Assembly: GCA_025666215.1 (NCBI GenBank) | Contig: CP102593.1 | Location: 1,005,001-1,069,000, forward strand | Length of the DNA stretch: 64,000 nucleotides | Reading direction: 5' to 3' | Source: Xanthomonas campestris pv. phormiicola | GTDB taxonomy: Bacteria; Pseudomonadota; Gammaproteobacteria; Xanthomonadales; Xanthomonadaceae | In this document: in pieces, positions 7,850 through 16,031 of the stretch | Layout: each line of letters begins with the position of its first letter | Numbering within the stretch: the first letter of the stretch is position 1 | Notes under the pieces: model-generated | Told to the model about the DNA's origin: nothing | The model's database searches: none | The model's input: the letters and a program-made list of their open reading frames with translations, nothing else | Position numbers and translations under genes: made by a program

Positions 7850-9175
7850 TCACTTGGCCAGCGGAAACAGGCCGAACACCAATCCGCCGCCCATCAGCAA
7901 CAACGACACCAGCACCGCCCACTTCAAGGTGAAGCGCTGGTGGTCGGCGAAATCGACCTTGGCCAGGCCGACCAGCAGATAGGTCGAGGGCACCAGCGGG
8001 CTGAGCAGGTGCACTGGCTGTCCGGCCAGCGAGGCGCGGGCCATTTCCACCGGGGTGATGCCATAGTGGCTGGCCGCTTCGGACAGGATCGGCAGCACGC
8101 CGAAGTAGAACGCGTCGTTGGACATGAAGAAGGTGAACGGCATGCTGGCCAGCGCGGTGATCACCGCCAGGTACGGACCCCAGGCATCGGGAATCACCGC
8201 CAGGAAACTGCGCGACATCGCCTCGACCATGCCGGTGTTGGAGAGGATGCCGGTGAACACGCCGGCGGCGAAGATCAGCGACACCACCGACAGCACGTTG
8301 CCGGCATGGTTGACCAGGCGCCGGCGCTGTTCGGCCAGGTTCGGATAGTTGATCAGCAGCGCCAGCGCGAAGCCGATCATGAACAGCACCGGCATCGGCA
8401 GCACGCCGACCACCAGCGCCGCCATCAGCGCCAGGGTCAGCGCCAGGTTCACCCACAGCAGCTTGGGCCGCTTGATGTCCTCGGCGTCTTCCACGGTCGG
8501 CAGCGCATCGCCGTCGTCGGCCACGCTGCTGTCCATCCAGCTGTCGCCCGGCAGCGCGGCCACGCCGAGGCGGCGCCGCTCCTGCATGCCCAGGTACCAG
8601 GCCAGCAGCAGGATGCCGGCGATCGCCAGCGCCATCGCCGGCACCAGCGGCACGAACACCTCGGCCGGGTCCACGTGCAGCGCGGTGGCCGCGCGCGCGG
8701 TCGGCCCGCCCCACGGGGTCATGTTCATCACCCCGCCGGCGAGGATGGTCACGCAGGTCAGGTTCAGTGCGTTCATGCCGATGCGCCGGTACAACGGCAG
8801 CATCGCCGACACGGTGATCATGTAGGTGGTGGAGCCGTCGCCGTCGAGCGAGATCAGCAGCGCCAGCACCGCGGTGCCGACCACGATCTTCATCGGGTCG
8901 CCCTTGACCAGGCGCAGGATGCGCCGCACCAGCGGATCGAACAGGCCGGCGTCGATCATCACCCCGAAGTACAGGATCGCGAACATCAGCATCACGCCGG
9001 TCGGCGCGATCTTCTTGATCCCCTCCAGCATCATCTCGTTGATGCCGGTGCCGAAGCCGCCGACCAGCGCGAAGGCGATCGGCACGATGATCAAGGCGAC
9101 CAGCGGCGACAGCCGCTTGCTCATGATCAGGTACATGAAGGTGATGACCATTCCGAAACCGAGCGCGGTCAGCAT
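7850..9175 (-). CDS. Citrate:proton/Mg symporter of the CitMHS family
   Basis: A 441-residue inner-membrane carrier with about 12 hydrophobic segments, starting MLTALGFGMVITFMYLIMSK. Family-typical features are the long N-terminal run of helices, SLDGDGSTTYMITVSAMLPL, GGVMNMTPWGGPTARAA, a central cytoplasmic loop (ERRRLGVAALPGDSW) and a second half with FFMSNDAFYFGVLPILSEAA. CitMHS proteins import citrate complexed with divalent metal together with protons. It ends 13 bp from a heptad repeat and is followed upstream by a porin, sensor pair and binding protein, which suggests inducible citrate/tricarboxylate uptake. The substrate is inferred from family and context; another di- or tricarboxylate is possible. 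Confidence 0.85.
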   Translation of the reverse strand: MLTALGFGMVITFMYLIMSKRLSPLVALIIVPIAFALVGGFGTGINEMMLEGIKKIAPTGVMLMFAILYFGVMIDAGLFDPLVRRILRLVKGDPMKIVVGTAVLALLISLDGDGSTTYMITVSAMLPLYRRIGMNALNLTCVTILAGGVMNMTPWGGPTARAATALHVDPAEVFVPLVPAMALAIAGILLLAWYLGMQERRRLGVAALPGDSWMDSSVADDGDALPTVEDAEDIKRPKLLWVNLALTLALMAALVVGVLPMPVLFMIGFALALLINYPNLAEQRRRLVNHAGNVLSVVSLIFAAGVFTGILSNTGMVEAMSRSFLAVIPDAWGPYLAVITALASMPFTFFMSNDAFYFGVLPILSEAASHYGITPVEMARASLAGQPVHLLSPLVPSTYLLVGLAKVDFADHQRFTLKWAVLVSLLLMGGGLVFGLFPLAK

Positions 9176-9210
9176 GGGAGTTCCTTGGGTGCTGCGGGGA
9201 AAAAGGGGGC

Positions 9211-9315
9211 GGGACTCGGGACCCGGGACTCGGGACCCGGAAAAGCGCGATAGCGCGATTTGAAGCGTTACCGACTTGCGTTCTTCGGGTCCCGAGTCCC
9301 GGGTCCCGAGTCCCG
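9211..9315. repeat. Inverted pair of GGGACTC/GGGACCC heptad arrays
   Basis: The left arm, 9211-9240, is four heptads alternating GGGACTC and GGGACCC. The right arm, 9287-9315, is the exact complement pattern (GGGTCCC GAGTCCC twice). The spacer is 46 bp and contains a small GCGCGATAGCGCG palindrome. The element fills the gap between the citrate symporter start and the porin stop (9320). Read as RNA it would fold into a very stable hairpin, so it may end or buffer read-through between the two genes. Confidence 0.78.
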
Positions 9316-9319
9316 CGAA

Positions 9320-10519
9320 TCAGAAGTCATACTGAAAACGCCCAGTAACCGCACGCGTGTGATCGAGCGCAATACCGGCCAGGTGGTCGCGGTTGCGGCT
9401 GTCGATCAGGTTCAGCATCAGGCGCAGGTTCGGCTTGAGATACCAGTTGCCGGCCAGCGTCCACGACGCGGTGGAGGCGTCGAGGAAATCCGCCTGGCCG
9501 TCCAGGTGCTGGGTGCCCCACATGCGGTCGTAGCGCAACGCCAGTTCGAACGCGCCGCGCGGGTTGTTGACCTGCTTGATGCGGGTGAAGCGCCCGGTCC
9601 TGCTGTCGTAGCGGCGCGATTCGCCGGTCGCGAACCAGCTGACGAAGCCGTAGGCGGACAGCACCCGTGCGCGTTGCGCGCCGTCGTCGAACAGGCCGCC
9701 GCTGAATTCGCTTTGCCACGACAGCGGGCCGCGGACCTGCGCGTATTCCAGCGACCACTTGTCCACGTCGGTATCGCGGCCGTCGGCGAAGCGCGCCAGG
9801 GTGATGCGGCTGTCGTCGGACAGATGCCCGGCCGGACGCGGGCGGATGCTCAAGGCCGGTGCGCCGTTGGCGCCGGGGTGGTCGTAGCGCTCGTGCGCCA
9901 GCGACAGCCCCAGATGCAGCACGTCGCCGTCGCGCGCGCCCGGCGCCCAGGTGCCGCGGCCGCCGAACGCATCGCCCTTGATGTTGGACACGTCGATGCT
10001 CTCCAGGCTGTAGACGCTGGCGGCCCAGGTGTAGTCCTTGCCGGCGGCCTGCCACGACACCGCCTTGCGGTACAGCGGCGCCAGCGTGCTGGCCGCGCCG
10101 CTGCGCTCCAGGAACTGGCCGAAGTTGGAGCCGGTGCGGTCGTCCAGCGAGAAGTACTGCTTGAACTGGCCGACGCTCAGCGTGCCGGCGTCGAACCTGC
10201 GGGTCAGGTAGACGTCCTTGGCCTCGATGCCCTTGCCGTTGAAGTCGTCCTGCAACCCGGCGAAATCGCCTTCGACCTTGTAGCCGAAGCCGAAGAACTT
10301 GCCGGATACGTCGATCCACAGCCGGCGGATCTCGGTATCGTCGGGATTGGGCGTGCCGCGCTGGTCGTTGTCGAACTGGGCGAAGTCCCAGTGCAGGCGG
10401 CCGCCGAGTTCGGCGGTGACCGGGCCGTCGTCGTCGCCCTCGGCGGCCTGCGCCAGCGCGGGCAGGGGCAGCAAGGCGCAGGCGCAAGCGCCGCACAGGC
10501 TCAATTTCTTCAGGTTCAC
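9320..10519 (-). CDS. OprP/OprO-type outer-membrane porin (porin 1)
   Basis: A 399-residue outer-membrane barrel of the phosphate/pyrophosphate-selective porin family. It begins at GTG 10519, six nucleotides after a GGGAGGG ribosome site, with a signal peptide ending LPALAQA. Further upstream the frame only reads through repeat DNA. Typical family text includes RRLWIDVSGKFFGFGYKVEGDF, LSVGQFKQYFSLDDRTGSNF and FLERSGAASTLAP. The last residues are VTGRFQYDF, a C-terminal Phe signature for barrel assembly. It is transcribed toward the citrate symporter and sits divergent from the TctDE-like sensor genes, so it is likely the outer-membrane entry route for that substrate. Actual selectivity is unknown. 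Confidence 0.85.
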   Translation of the reverse strand: MNLKKLSLCGACACALLPLPALAQAAEGDDDGPVTAELGGRLHWDFAQFDNDQRGTPNPDDTEIRRLWIDVSGKFFGFGYKVEGDFAGLQDDFNGKGIEAKDVYLTRRFDAGTLSVGQFKQYFSLDDRTGSNFGQFLERSGAASTLAPLYRKAVSWQAAGKDYTWAASVYSLESIDVSNIKGDAFGGRGTWAPGARDGDVLHLGLSLAHERYDHPGANGAPALSIRPRPAGHLSDDSRITLARFADGRDTDVDKWSLEYAQVRGPLSWQSEFSGGLFDDGAQRARVLSAYGFVSWFATGESRRYDSRTGRFTRIKQVNNPRGAFELALRYDRMWGTQHLDGQADFLDASTASWTLAGNWYLKPNLRLMLNLIDSRNRDHLAGIALDHTRAVTGRFQYDF

Positions 10520-10637
10520 GTACCCTCCCAGGTGCGCGCAGCGCGTCGATGAGTCGGTCGCCCGCAGCGGAAGGCGCAGGCCAGCGTGGCTGCAGCCTAG
10601 TGCGGCGTAGCTGTCATCGACCTGTCGGTGGGAAGCC

Positions 10638-10760
10638 GGGATTGGGGATTGGGGATTCGGGATTGGCAAAAGCGCGGCGCTTCGCTGTTTCCATTGGCGC
10701 AGGCGCGTTAGCATCCGCTCGCCGGAGATCGCTTCTCCAATCCCCAATCCCAAATCCCCA
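10638..10760. repeat. Inverted heptad arrays reaching the response-regulator start codon
   Basis: The left arm (10638-10666) is GGGATTG/GGGATTC heptads. The right arm (10737-10760) is the complement (CCAATCCCCAATCCCAAATC and the next few bases) and runs straight into the ATG at 10761. The spacer is 70 bp. The right arm therefore occupies the place of the ribosome-binding site of the downstream response regulator, and folding of the two arms would sequester its start. Confidence 0.72.
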
Positions 10761-11474
10761 ATGCGTCTCTTGTTAGTCGAAGACAACGCCGATCTGGCCG
10801 ATGCGATCGTGCGGCGCATGCGCCGCAGCGGGCATGCGGTGGATTGGCAGAGCGATGGGCTGGGCGCGGCCAGCGTGCTGCGCTACCAGAGCTTCGACCT
10901 GGTGGTGCTGGATATCGGCTTGCCCGGGCTGGATGGCTTGCGCGTGCTGGCCGGGCTGCGCGAGCGCGGCGACACCACGCCGGTGCTGATGCTGACCGCG
11001 CGCGACGGCATCGAGGACCGGGTGCAGGCGCTGGACGTGGGCGCCGACGACTACCTGGGCAAGCCGTTCGATTTCCGCGAGTTCGAGGCGCGCTGCCGGG
11101 TGCTGCTGCGGCGCAATCGCGGCAACGCCAGCGAGGTGGTGCAGCTGGGCGGGTTCTCCTTCGACAACGCCGCGCACACCGTCAGCCTGGACGGTGCGCC
11201 GATCGAGTTGCCCAACCGCGAATACCGCCTGCTGGAGATCCTGATCGGCCGGCTCGGCCAGGTGGTGGGCAAGGACGAGATCGGCAACGGCCTGTTCGGC
11301 TTCGACGACGAGGCCGGGCCGAATGCGATCGAGTTGTACATCGGGCGCCTGCGCAAGAAGCTGGTCGGCGCGCCGCTGCGCATCGTCACCGTGCGCGGGG
11401 TCGGCTACAAGCTGGAAGCGGCCGGGATCGACACCCCGCCAGCGACGCCGCAGGACGCAGCCGGCGATGGCTGA
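10761..11474 (+). CDS. OmpR-family response regulator, TctD-like
   Basis: A 237-residue regulator with a receiver domain: acidic E7-D8, phospho-acceptor D51 in LVVLDIGLPG, and a conserved Lys in YLGKPFDFREFE. A winged-helix DNA-binding domain follows, with LPNREYRLLEILIGRLGQVV and IELYIGRLRKKL...IVTVRGVGYKLE. TctD-type regulators activate tricarboxylate uptake genes. The start is ATG 10761, which has no purine-rich ribosome site because the heptad repeat ends at base 10760. It overlaps the kinase gene by 8 bp. Porin 1 and the citrate symporter lie directly opposite and are the probable targets. Confidence 0.88.
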   Translation: MRLLLVEDNADLADAIVRRMRRSGHAVDWQSDGLGAASVLRYQSFDLVVLDIGLPGLDGLRVLAGLRERGDTTPVLMLTARDGIEDRVQALDVGADDYLGKPFDFREFEARCRVLLRRNRGNASEVVQLGGFSFDNAAHTVSLDGAPIELPNREYRLLEILIGRLGQVVGKDEIGNGLFGFDDEAGPNAIELYIGRLRKKLVGAPLRIVTVRGVGYKLEAAGIDTPPATPQDAAGDG

Positions 11475-12855
11475 GGCCGCGCTGCCGGCGCCGTCGATCC
11501 GGCGCACGCTGCTGCTGTACCTGGGGACGCTGTCGCTGCTCGGCGCGGTGGCGCTGTTTTTCGCCGCGCGCGACTACGGCCAGCGCGCGGCCAACCGTTC
11601 CTACGATCACCTGCTGGTGTCCTCGGCGCTGTCGATCGTCGATTCGGTGGCGCTGGCCGACGGGCAATGGCAGGTGGATCTGCCGTACGCGGCGCTGGAC
11701 CTGTTGGCGATGGCGCCGGAGGACCGGGTGTTCTACCGGGTGTTCGATGCGCGCGGGCGCACCATCACCGGCTACGACGATCTGCCGAAGGCGCCGTCGC
11801 TGCCGCGTGCCAGCGCGGCGCCGCGCTTGTTCGACGCGTTCTACAGCGGCGAGCAGGTGCGCTTCGCGGTGGTGGCGCGGCGGGTGTCGTCGGCCGCGGC
11901 GCAGGACGAGGTCTGGGTGCAGGTCGGGCAGACCCGGCGCGCGCGCGCAGCGCTGGCGCAGGACGTGGTGTTGCACGCGTTGGTCGCGATCGCGGTGCTG
12001 TCGCTGCTGTCGCTGGCGCTGGTCTGGCTGGGCGTGTCTCGCGCATTGCGCCCGCTGCAGCGGATCGAGCGCGACCTGTCGCGGCGCGAGCCATCGGAGC
12101 TGAAGCCGCTTGCGCTGGCCGCGCCGCAGGAAATGCACCAGATGGTGGCGGCGTTGAACCGCTTCATGGCGCGCCTGGCGAGCAGCAACGAGACCCTGCG
12201 CGCGTTCATGGCCGAGGCCGCGCACCAGATGCGCACGCCGCTGGCCGCGTTGCGCGCGCAGGCGCAACTGGCGCTGGACGACGACGATCCGCGCGACATG
12301 CGCCGCAGCCTGGAGGCGATCGAGCGCAACGCCACGCACATGAGCCGGCTGCTCAACCAATTGCTCAGCGACGCCAGCGTGATCCACCGCGCCAACCTGC
12401 AGCGCTACGCCAGCGTGGATCTGGCCGAGGTCGTGCATCAGGCGCTGCACGAGGCGCTGCCGCAGTCGCAGCCGCGTCCGCGCGTGCAACTGGCCATCGC
12501 CAGCGAGCCGGCGCTGGTGCGCGGCGATGCGTTGCTGTTGCGCGAGGCGATCAAGAACCTGATCGACAACGCCTGCAAGTACGGCGGCGACGGCGCGCTG
12601 CAGGTGGCGCTGACCTGCGCAGCGCGCGATTGCGTGGTGACCGTGGCCGACCACGGCCCCGGCATCGCCGCCGCCGATGCCGAGCGCGTGTTCGAGCGTT
12701 TCGCGCGCGGCGAGGGCGCGGCCGCCGGCGGCGCCGGGCTCGGCCTGGCGATCGTCAAGCGCGTGGTCGACAGCCATGGCGGGCGCATCGATCTGTCCAA
12801 CCGCATCGGCGGCGGCCTGATCGCCAGCCTGCGCCTGCCGAGGTTGCATCCATGA
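11467..12855 (+). CDS. Sensor histidine kinase, TctE-like
   Basis: A 462-residue inner-membrane kinase. A TM helix at about residues 12-33 is followed by a periplasmic TctE N-terminal sensor region, a second TM helix near 170-190 (LHALVAIAVLSLLSLALVWL) and a HAMP-like linker. The HisKA domain has phospho-acceptor H253 in AAHQMRTPLAALR. The HATPase_c domain has the N box (LIDNACKYGGDG), G1 (DHGPGIAAADAERVF) and G2 (GGAGLGLAIVKRVVDSHGG). The start ATG 11467 overlaps the regulator's end. The stop overlaps the next gene's start (ATGA at 12852-12855), so all three proteins are translationally coupled. Confidence 0.9.
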   Translation: MAEAALPAPSIRRTLLLYLGTLSLLGAVALFFAARDYGQRAANRSYDHLLVSSALSIVDSVALADGQWQVDLPYAALDLLAMAPEDRVFYRVFDARGRTITGYDDLPKAPSLPRASAAPRLFDAFYSGEQVRFAVVARRVSSAAAQDEVWVQVGQTRRARAALAQDVVLHALVAIAVLSLLSLALVWLGVSRALRPLQRIERDLSRREPSELKPLALAAPQEMHQMVAALNRFMARLASSNETLRAFMAEAAHQMRTPLAALRAQAQLALDDDDPRDMRRSLEAIERNATHMSRLLNQLLSDASVIHRANLQRYASVDLAEVVHQALHEALPQSQPRPRVQLAIASEPALVRGDALLLREAIKNLIDNACKYGGDGALQVALTCAARDCVVTVADHGPGIAAADAERVFERFARGEGAAAGGAGLGLAIVKRVVDSHGGRIDLSNRIGGGLIASLRLPRLHP

Positions 12856-13925
12856 TTCCGTATTTCCTGCTGCGCACGGCGGTTGTGGTGCTGGCCGTCG
12901 TCTGTGCGCAGGCCGCGCTGGCCGCGCCCGGCGACATCCGCCGCTTCCCGGCGCAGGGCAGCGCCGAGGCGCAGCTGTGCATCCAGGGGTCCACCGACAT
13001 CGAGGTGTTCGCCGCGGTGATCGGCGACTACCAGCGCCTGCACCCGCGCACGCAGGTGGTGTACCAGGACGTCATCGCCTGGGACATGTACCAGCGCTAC
13101 CTGCATCCGCGGCCCGGGGCGCGCTGCGCCGACCTGTTGATCAGCGCCAGCATGGACCTGCAGACCAAGCTGGTGAACGACGGCCACGCGCTCGCGCACC
13201 GCTCGCCGCAGACCGAGGCGTTGCCGGCGTGGGCGCAGTGGCGGCACGAGGCGTTCGGGATCAGCTACGAGCCGGTGGCGATCGTCTACAACAAGGCGCG
13301 GCTGCCGGCGGCGCAGGTGCCGCGCACGCGCCGCCAGTTGCTGGAGCTGCTGCGCGCGCCGGGCATGCCGCTGCGCGGCAGGATCGGCACCTACGACGTG
13401 GAGCGCAGCGGCGTGGGTTATCTGTTCGCGACCCAGGACGGGCAGATCGGCAGCATGGCCGGCGCGCTGCTGGCGGCGATGGGCGACAACCAGGTGGTGC
13501 TGGAGGAGCGCACCGGCGTGCTGCTGGACCGGGTCAGCCGCGGCGAACTGCTGCTGGCCTACAACGTACTCGGTTCCTATGCACAGGCGCGGATCGACGC
13601 CGGCGCGCCGCTGGCGATCGTGCAGCCGGAGGACTACACCCTGGTCGCGCTGCGCACCGCGGTCATCCCGCGCGATACGCCGCATGCGGCCGAGGCGCGC
13701 CGTTTTCTCGACTACCTGCTGTCGCCGCGCGGCCAGCAGGTGCTGTCGCGCGAGGCGTGGCTCAAGCCGATCCTGCCGGGCGCCGGCGGCACGACGCCGG
13801 CGGTGACTCCCGCATTCCGCCCGATCGCGCTGGGACCGGGCTTGCTGGTGTACCTGGATGCGCTCAAGCGCCGCCAGTTCCTGGATGCCTGGCGCAGCAG
13901 CATGCGCCGCCATCCGCCGCGCTGA
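12852..13925 (+). CDS. Periplasmic solute-binding protein coupled to the TctDE-like pair
   Basis: A 357-residue protein with a signal peptide (MIPYFLLRTAVVVLAVVCAQ then AALA) and an Fbp/ModA-like binding-protein fold. The sequence shows LCIQGSTDIEVFAAVIGDYQ, VVYQDVIAWDMYQRY, CADLLISASMDLQTKL, EPVAIVYNKARLP and RRFLDYLLSPRGQQVLSREA. Such proteins bind iron or small anions for ABC uptake. Here no ABC permease or ATPase adjoins it. Instead it is fused by an ATGA overlap to a sensor kinase, so a co-sensor role, presenting ligand to the kinase's periplasmic domain, is at least as likely as transport. Ligand unknown. Ends convergently against a GGDEF relic. Confidence 0.75.
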   Translation: MIPYFLLRTAVVVLAVVCAQAALAAPGDIRRFPAQGSAEAQLCIQGSTDIEVFAAVIGDYQRLHPRTQVVYQDVIAWDMYQRYLHPRPGARCADLLISASMDLQTKLVNDGHALAHRSPQTEALPAWAQWRHEAFGISYEPVAIVYNKARLPAAQVPRTRRQLLELLRAPGMPLRGRIGTYDVERSGVGYLFATQDGQIGSMAGALLAAMGDNQVVLEERTGVLLDRVSRGELLLAYNVLGSYAQARIDAGAPLAIVQPEDYTLVALRTAVIPRDTPHAAEARRFLDYLLSPRGQQVLSREAWLKPILPGAGGTTPAVTPAFRPIALGPGLLVYLDALKRRQFLDAWRSSMRRHPPR

Positions 13926-14718
13926 ACGCGCCGCGGCGTACACGGCGCTCGACGCGCGAAGTGCGGCGCGTGCGCGGTGGAAGGCAGGATGCGCACGCTG
14001 TCGCCGAGGTGTTCGGGCGCGCTGCCGGCGAGCAAGCCGTGCACGCGCAGCCGGTCCGCTGCCGCGCCGGCACCCAGGCGTTCCTGCCGGCGCCCTGGGC
14101 CGCGTACAGGCAACGATCAGCCAGGCCCACGCTCTGCTCCCAATCGCCCAGCGCCGGCCACGCCGCCGCCCACGGCCGCGGCGCGAAGCCGATCGAGCAG
14201 GCCAGCGTCGGTTCGCGCTGTTCCAGGGCGGAACGGTGCGCGGCCACTGCCGCGCGCAGGCGCTCGGCCAGCGCGGTATCGCGGGCCGAGCGGGCGAGGC
14301 TGTCGATGCTGCCGGTGGGCGGGCTCTGCCGGTCGCTGGCGTTGAGCGCGTGCCGGCAGGCGCGGAACAGATGGCCGGCGCAGCGGTTGAGGCCCTCCTG
14401 CGTGGCGATCCGCGGGAACCCCTGGTCGTCGCTCTGCAGCGCAGTGATCGTGAGCTGCGACAGGCCGACGTCCAGGCCGAAATGCGCCAGGCTGCCCGGC
14501 CACCCGGTGTCGCCGCCGCCGGCGGCGATCGTCGTGGCCATGCGCGCGCCCGGCGCCAGCAGCGCGCAGCGCCACGCGGTCGGGCGCAGGCCTCGCAGCA
14601 GGGTCGAAAGGGTCCGGATCAGGTCGCGCTGTCGGCCGCGCGCTGCGGCTTGAGTGCCGCCGATGCCAGGGGATGGTGCGATTGCTGGCGCGAGACCGGC
14701 ACGGCGGCGGCCGCGCAT
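13926..14718 (-). pseudogene. Degraded GGDEF-domain protein
   Basis: A minus-strand remnant of a diguanylate cyclase. The recognisable pieces are ALAERLRAAVAAHRSALEQ, LACSIGFAPRPW and WEQSVGLADRCLYAAQGAGR followed by NAWV. These match the C-terminal half of Xanthomonas-type GGDEF domains. The catalytic GG[DE]EF segment is missing. After NAWV the reading continues more plausibly in another frame (LLAGSAPEHLGDSVRILPST), indicating a frameshift near 14060. No sensor or membrane region is left because the 5' side runs directly into the promoter of the divergent LuxR-type regulator. No stop appears in either frame before the binding-protein gene. The function is considered lost. Confidence 0.5.
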
Positions 14719-14732
14719 GCCAGACTGTAGGC

Positions 14733-15371
14733 ATGGATGCGCCCACGATTCTGGTCGCCGACGACCATCCCCTGTTCCGCGCCGCGGTGCTGCACGCGCT
14801 GCGCCAGGCCTTGCCGCGCGCGCGGGTGACCGAGGCGGCCAGCGCCGCCACCCTGGATGCCGCGCTGGCCGCGCAGGCGCATGCCGACCTGGTCCTGCTG
14901 GATCTGGCGATGCCCGGCGCGCGCGGTTTCTCGGCCCTGCTGCATGTGCGCGGCGAACGCCCGGACGTGCCGGTGGTGGTGATCTCCTCCAACGACCACC
15001 CGCGGGTGATCCGCCGCGCGCAGCAGTTCGGCGCGGCCGGCTTCATCCCCAAGTCGTCGCCGGCCGAGACCATCGGCATCGCAGTGGCGGCGGTGCTCGA
15101 CGGCGGCACCTGGTTCCCGCCGCTGACCGCCGCGCGCTCGGAGGCCGATGCGCAACTGGCCGCGCGCCTGGCGCAGCTGACCCCGCAGCAGTTCCGGGTG
15201 TTGCTGTGCCTGGCCGACGGCCTGCTCAACAAACAGATCGCCTACGAACTGGGCCTGGCCGAGAACACGGTGAAGGTGCATGTGACCGCGATCCTGAAGA
15301 AGCTCGAATGCCACAGCCGCACCCAGGCCGCGGTGCTGGTCAAGGCGCTGGAGCCGGAAGGCGAGGCCTGA
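14733..15371 (+). CDS. NarL/LuxR-family response regulator
   Basis: A 212-residue two-component regulator. The receiver domain has D10-D11, phospho-acceptor D57 in DLVLLDLAMPG, and a Lys in GFIPKSSPAE. The LuxR-type helix-turn-helix lies at about residues 148-200 (LTPQQFRVLLCLADGLLNKQ, IAYELGLAENTVKVHVTAIL, KKLECHSRTQAAV). The ATG at 14733 is chosen; upstream in-frame codons overlap the GGDEF relic. The hybrid kinase at 16032-18680 is the nearest candidate partner, with only a small gene and a repeat between them. Likely targets are the carboxylate transport genes around it, by position only. Confidence 0.87.
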   Translation: MDAPTILVADDHPLFRAAVLHALRQALPRARVTEAASAATLDAALAAQAHADLVLLDLAMPGARGFSALLHVRGERPDVPVVVISSNDHPRVIRRAQQFGAAGFIPKSSPAETIGIAVAAVLDGGTWFPPLTAARSEADAQLAARLAQLTPQQFRVLLCLADGLLNKQIAYELGLAENTVKVHVTAILKKLECHSRTQAAVLVKALEPEGEA

Positions 15372-15487
15372 ACCGCGGCGCGGCCGTCGGCCGTGCGCTG
15401 CGCCGGGAGCGTTTTCCGCCGCGCCCGGATACGCGATGCTATGCACTGGCGCCCGCGCTTCCTGCGGGCGGAAAGGACCCCCGGACC

Positions 15488-15829
15488 ATGCCTATCCGCA
15501 ACGAGCAGATCGCCTACTACCCGTTCCTGCAGGAAATGCTGGACGACGACTATTTCCCTTCCTTCCTGGTCGGCAAGGGCCAGAAGATCCTGCTGCGGCT
15601 GTGCGAGGCGATCGAGACGCAGGCCCCGCCGGACCTGCCGGCGCTGTACCGGCTGACCCACGCCGCCACCGAGGAATTCAATGCGCTGGCGCTGGAGTTC
15701 GAGGCGCACGACAGCGAGATCGAGACCGCCGCACGCGACAACATCGGGGTGGACTTTTTGTATATCGCCAGGACCTACGGCTTCGATGCTGCCGATGCCG
15801 AGGAGTTGATCGCGCCGCGCGAGTGGTGA
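15488..15829 (+). CDS. Small DUF5713-like cytoplasmic protein
   Basis: A 113-residue acidic, helical protein beginning MPIRNEQIAYYPFLQEML. It has no membrane segment or signal peptide. FPSFLVGKGQKILLRLCEAI, YRLTHAATEEFNALALEFEA and DFLYIARTYGFDAADAEELI fit the DUF5713 family, whose function is not known. The start is ATG 15488, with a GAAAGGA motif about 16 bp upstream and no closer site. It lies 116 bp after the LuxR-type regulator and is followed by a dispersed repeat. Confidence 0.7.
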   Translation: MPIRNEQIAYYPFLQEMLDDDYFPSFLVGKGQKILLRLCEAIETQAPPDLPALYRLTHAATEEFNALALEFEAHDSEIETAARDNIGVDFLYIARTYGFDAADAEELIAPREW

Positions 15830-15878
15830 GCGGGGCGGTGGTGGATCGGGCGTCGGCGGGCCATGCGCGCCGGCTGTT

Positions 15879-16007
15879 CCCTTCTCCCACCGGGAGAAGG
15901 TGCCCCGCAGGGGCGGATGGGGGTACGTGCGCAGCCTCGCGCACCCAACTCCGCGAGCCGCTTCGCGCCGGACCCTCACCCCAACCCCTCTCCCGGCGGG
16001 AGAGGGG
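15879..16007. repeat. Dispersed intergenic repeat with palindromic ends
   Basis: The element is about 129 bp. One end is the palindrome CCTTCTCCCACCGGGAGAAGG (within 15879-15900) and the other is CCCCTCTCCCGGCGGGAGAG plus GGG (15985-16007). Between them lies GGTGCCCCGCAGGGGCGGAT and a segment ending GGACCCTCACCCCAACC. The same unit recurs in the opposite orientation at 33066-33196, with a half copy at 33207-33292. It lies between two converging genes, where it can act as a bidirectional terminator. Confidence 0.75.
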
Positions 16008-16031
16008 CTAATGCCGTGGCGGGAGAGGAGC

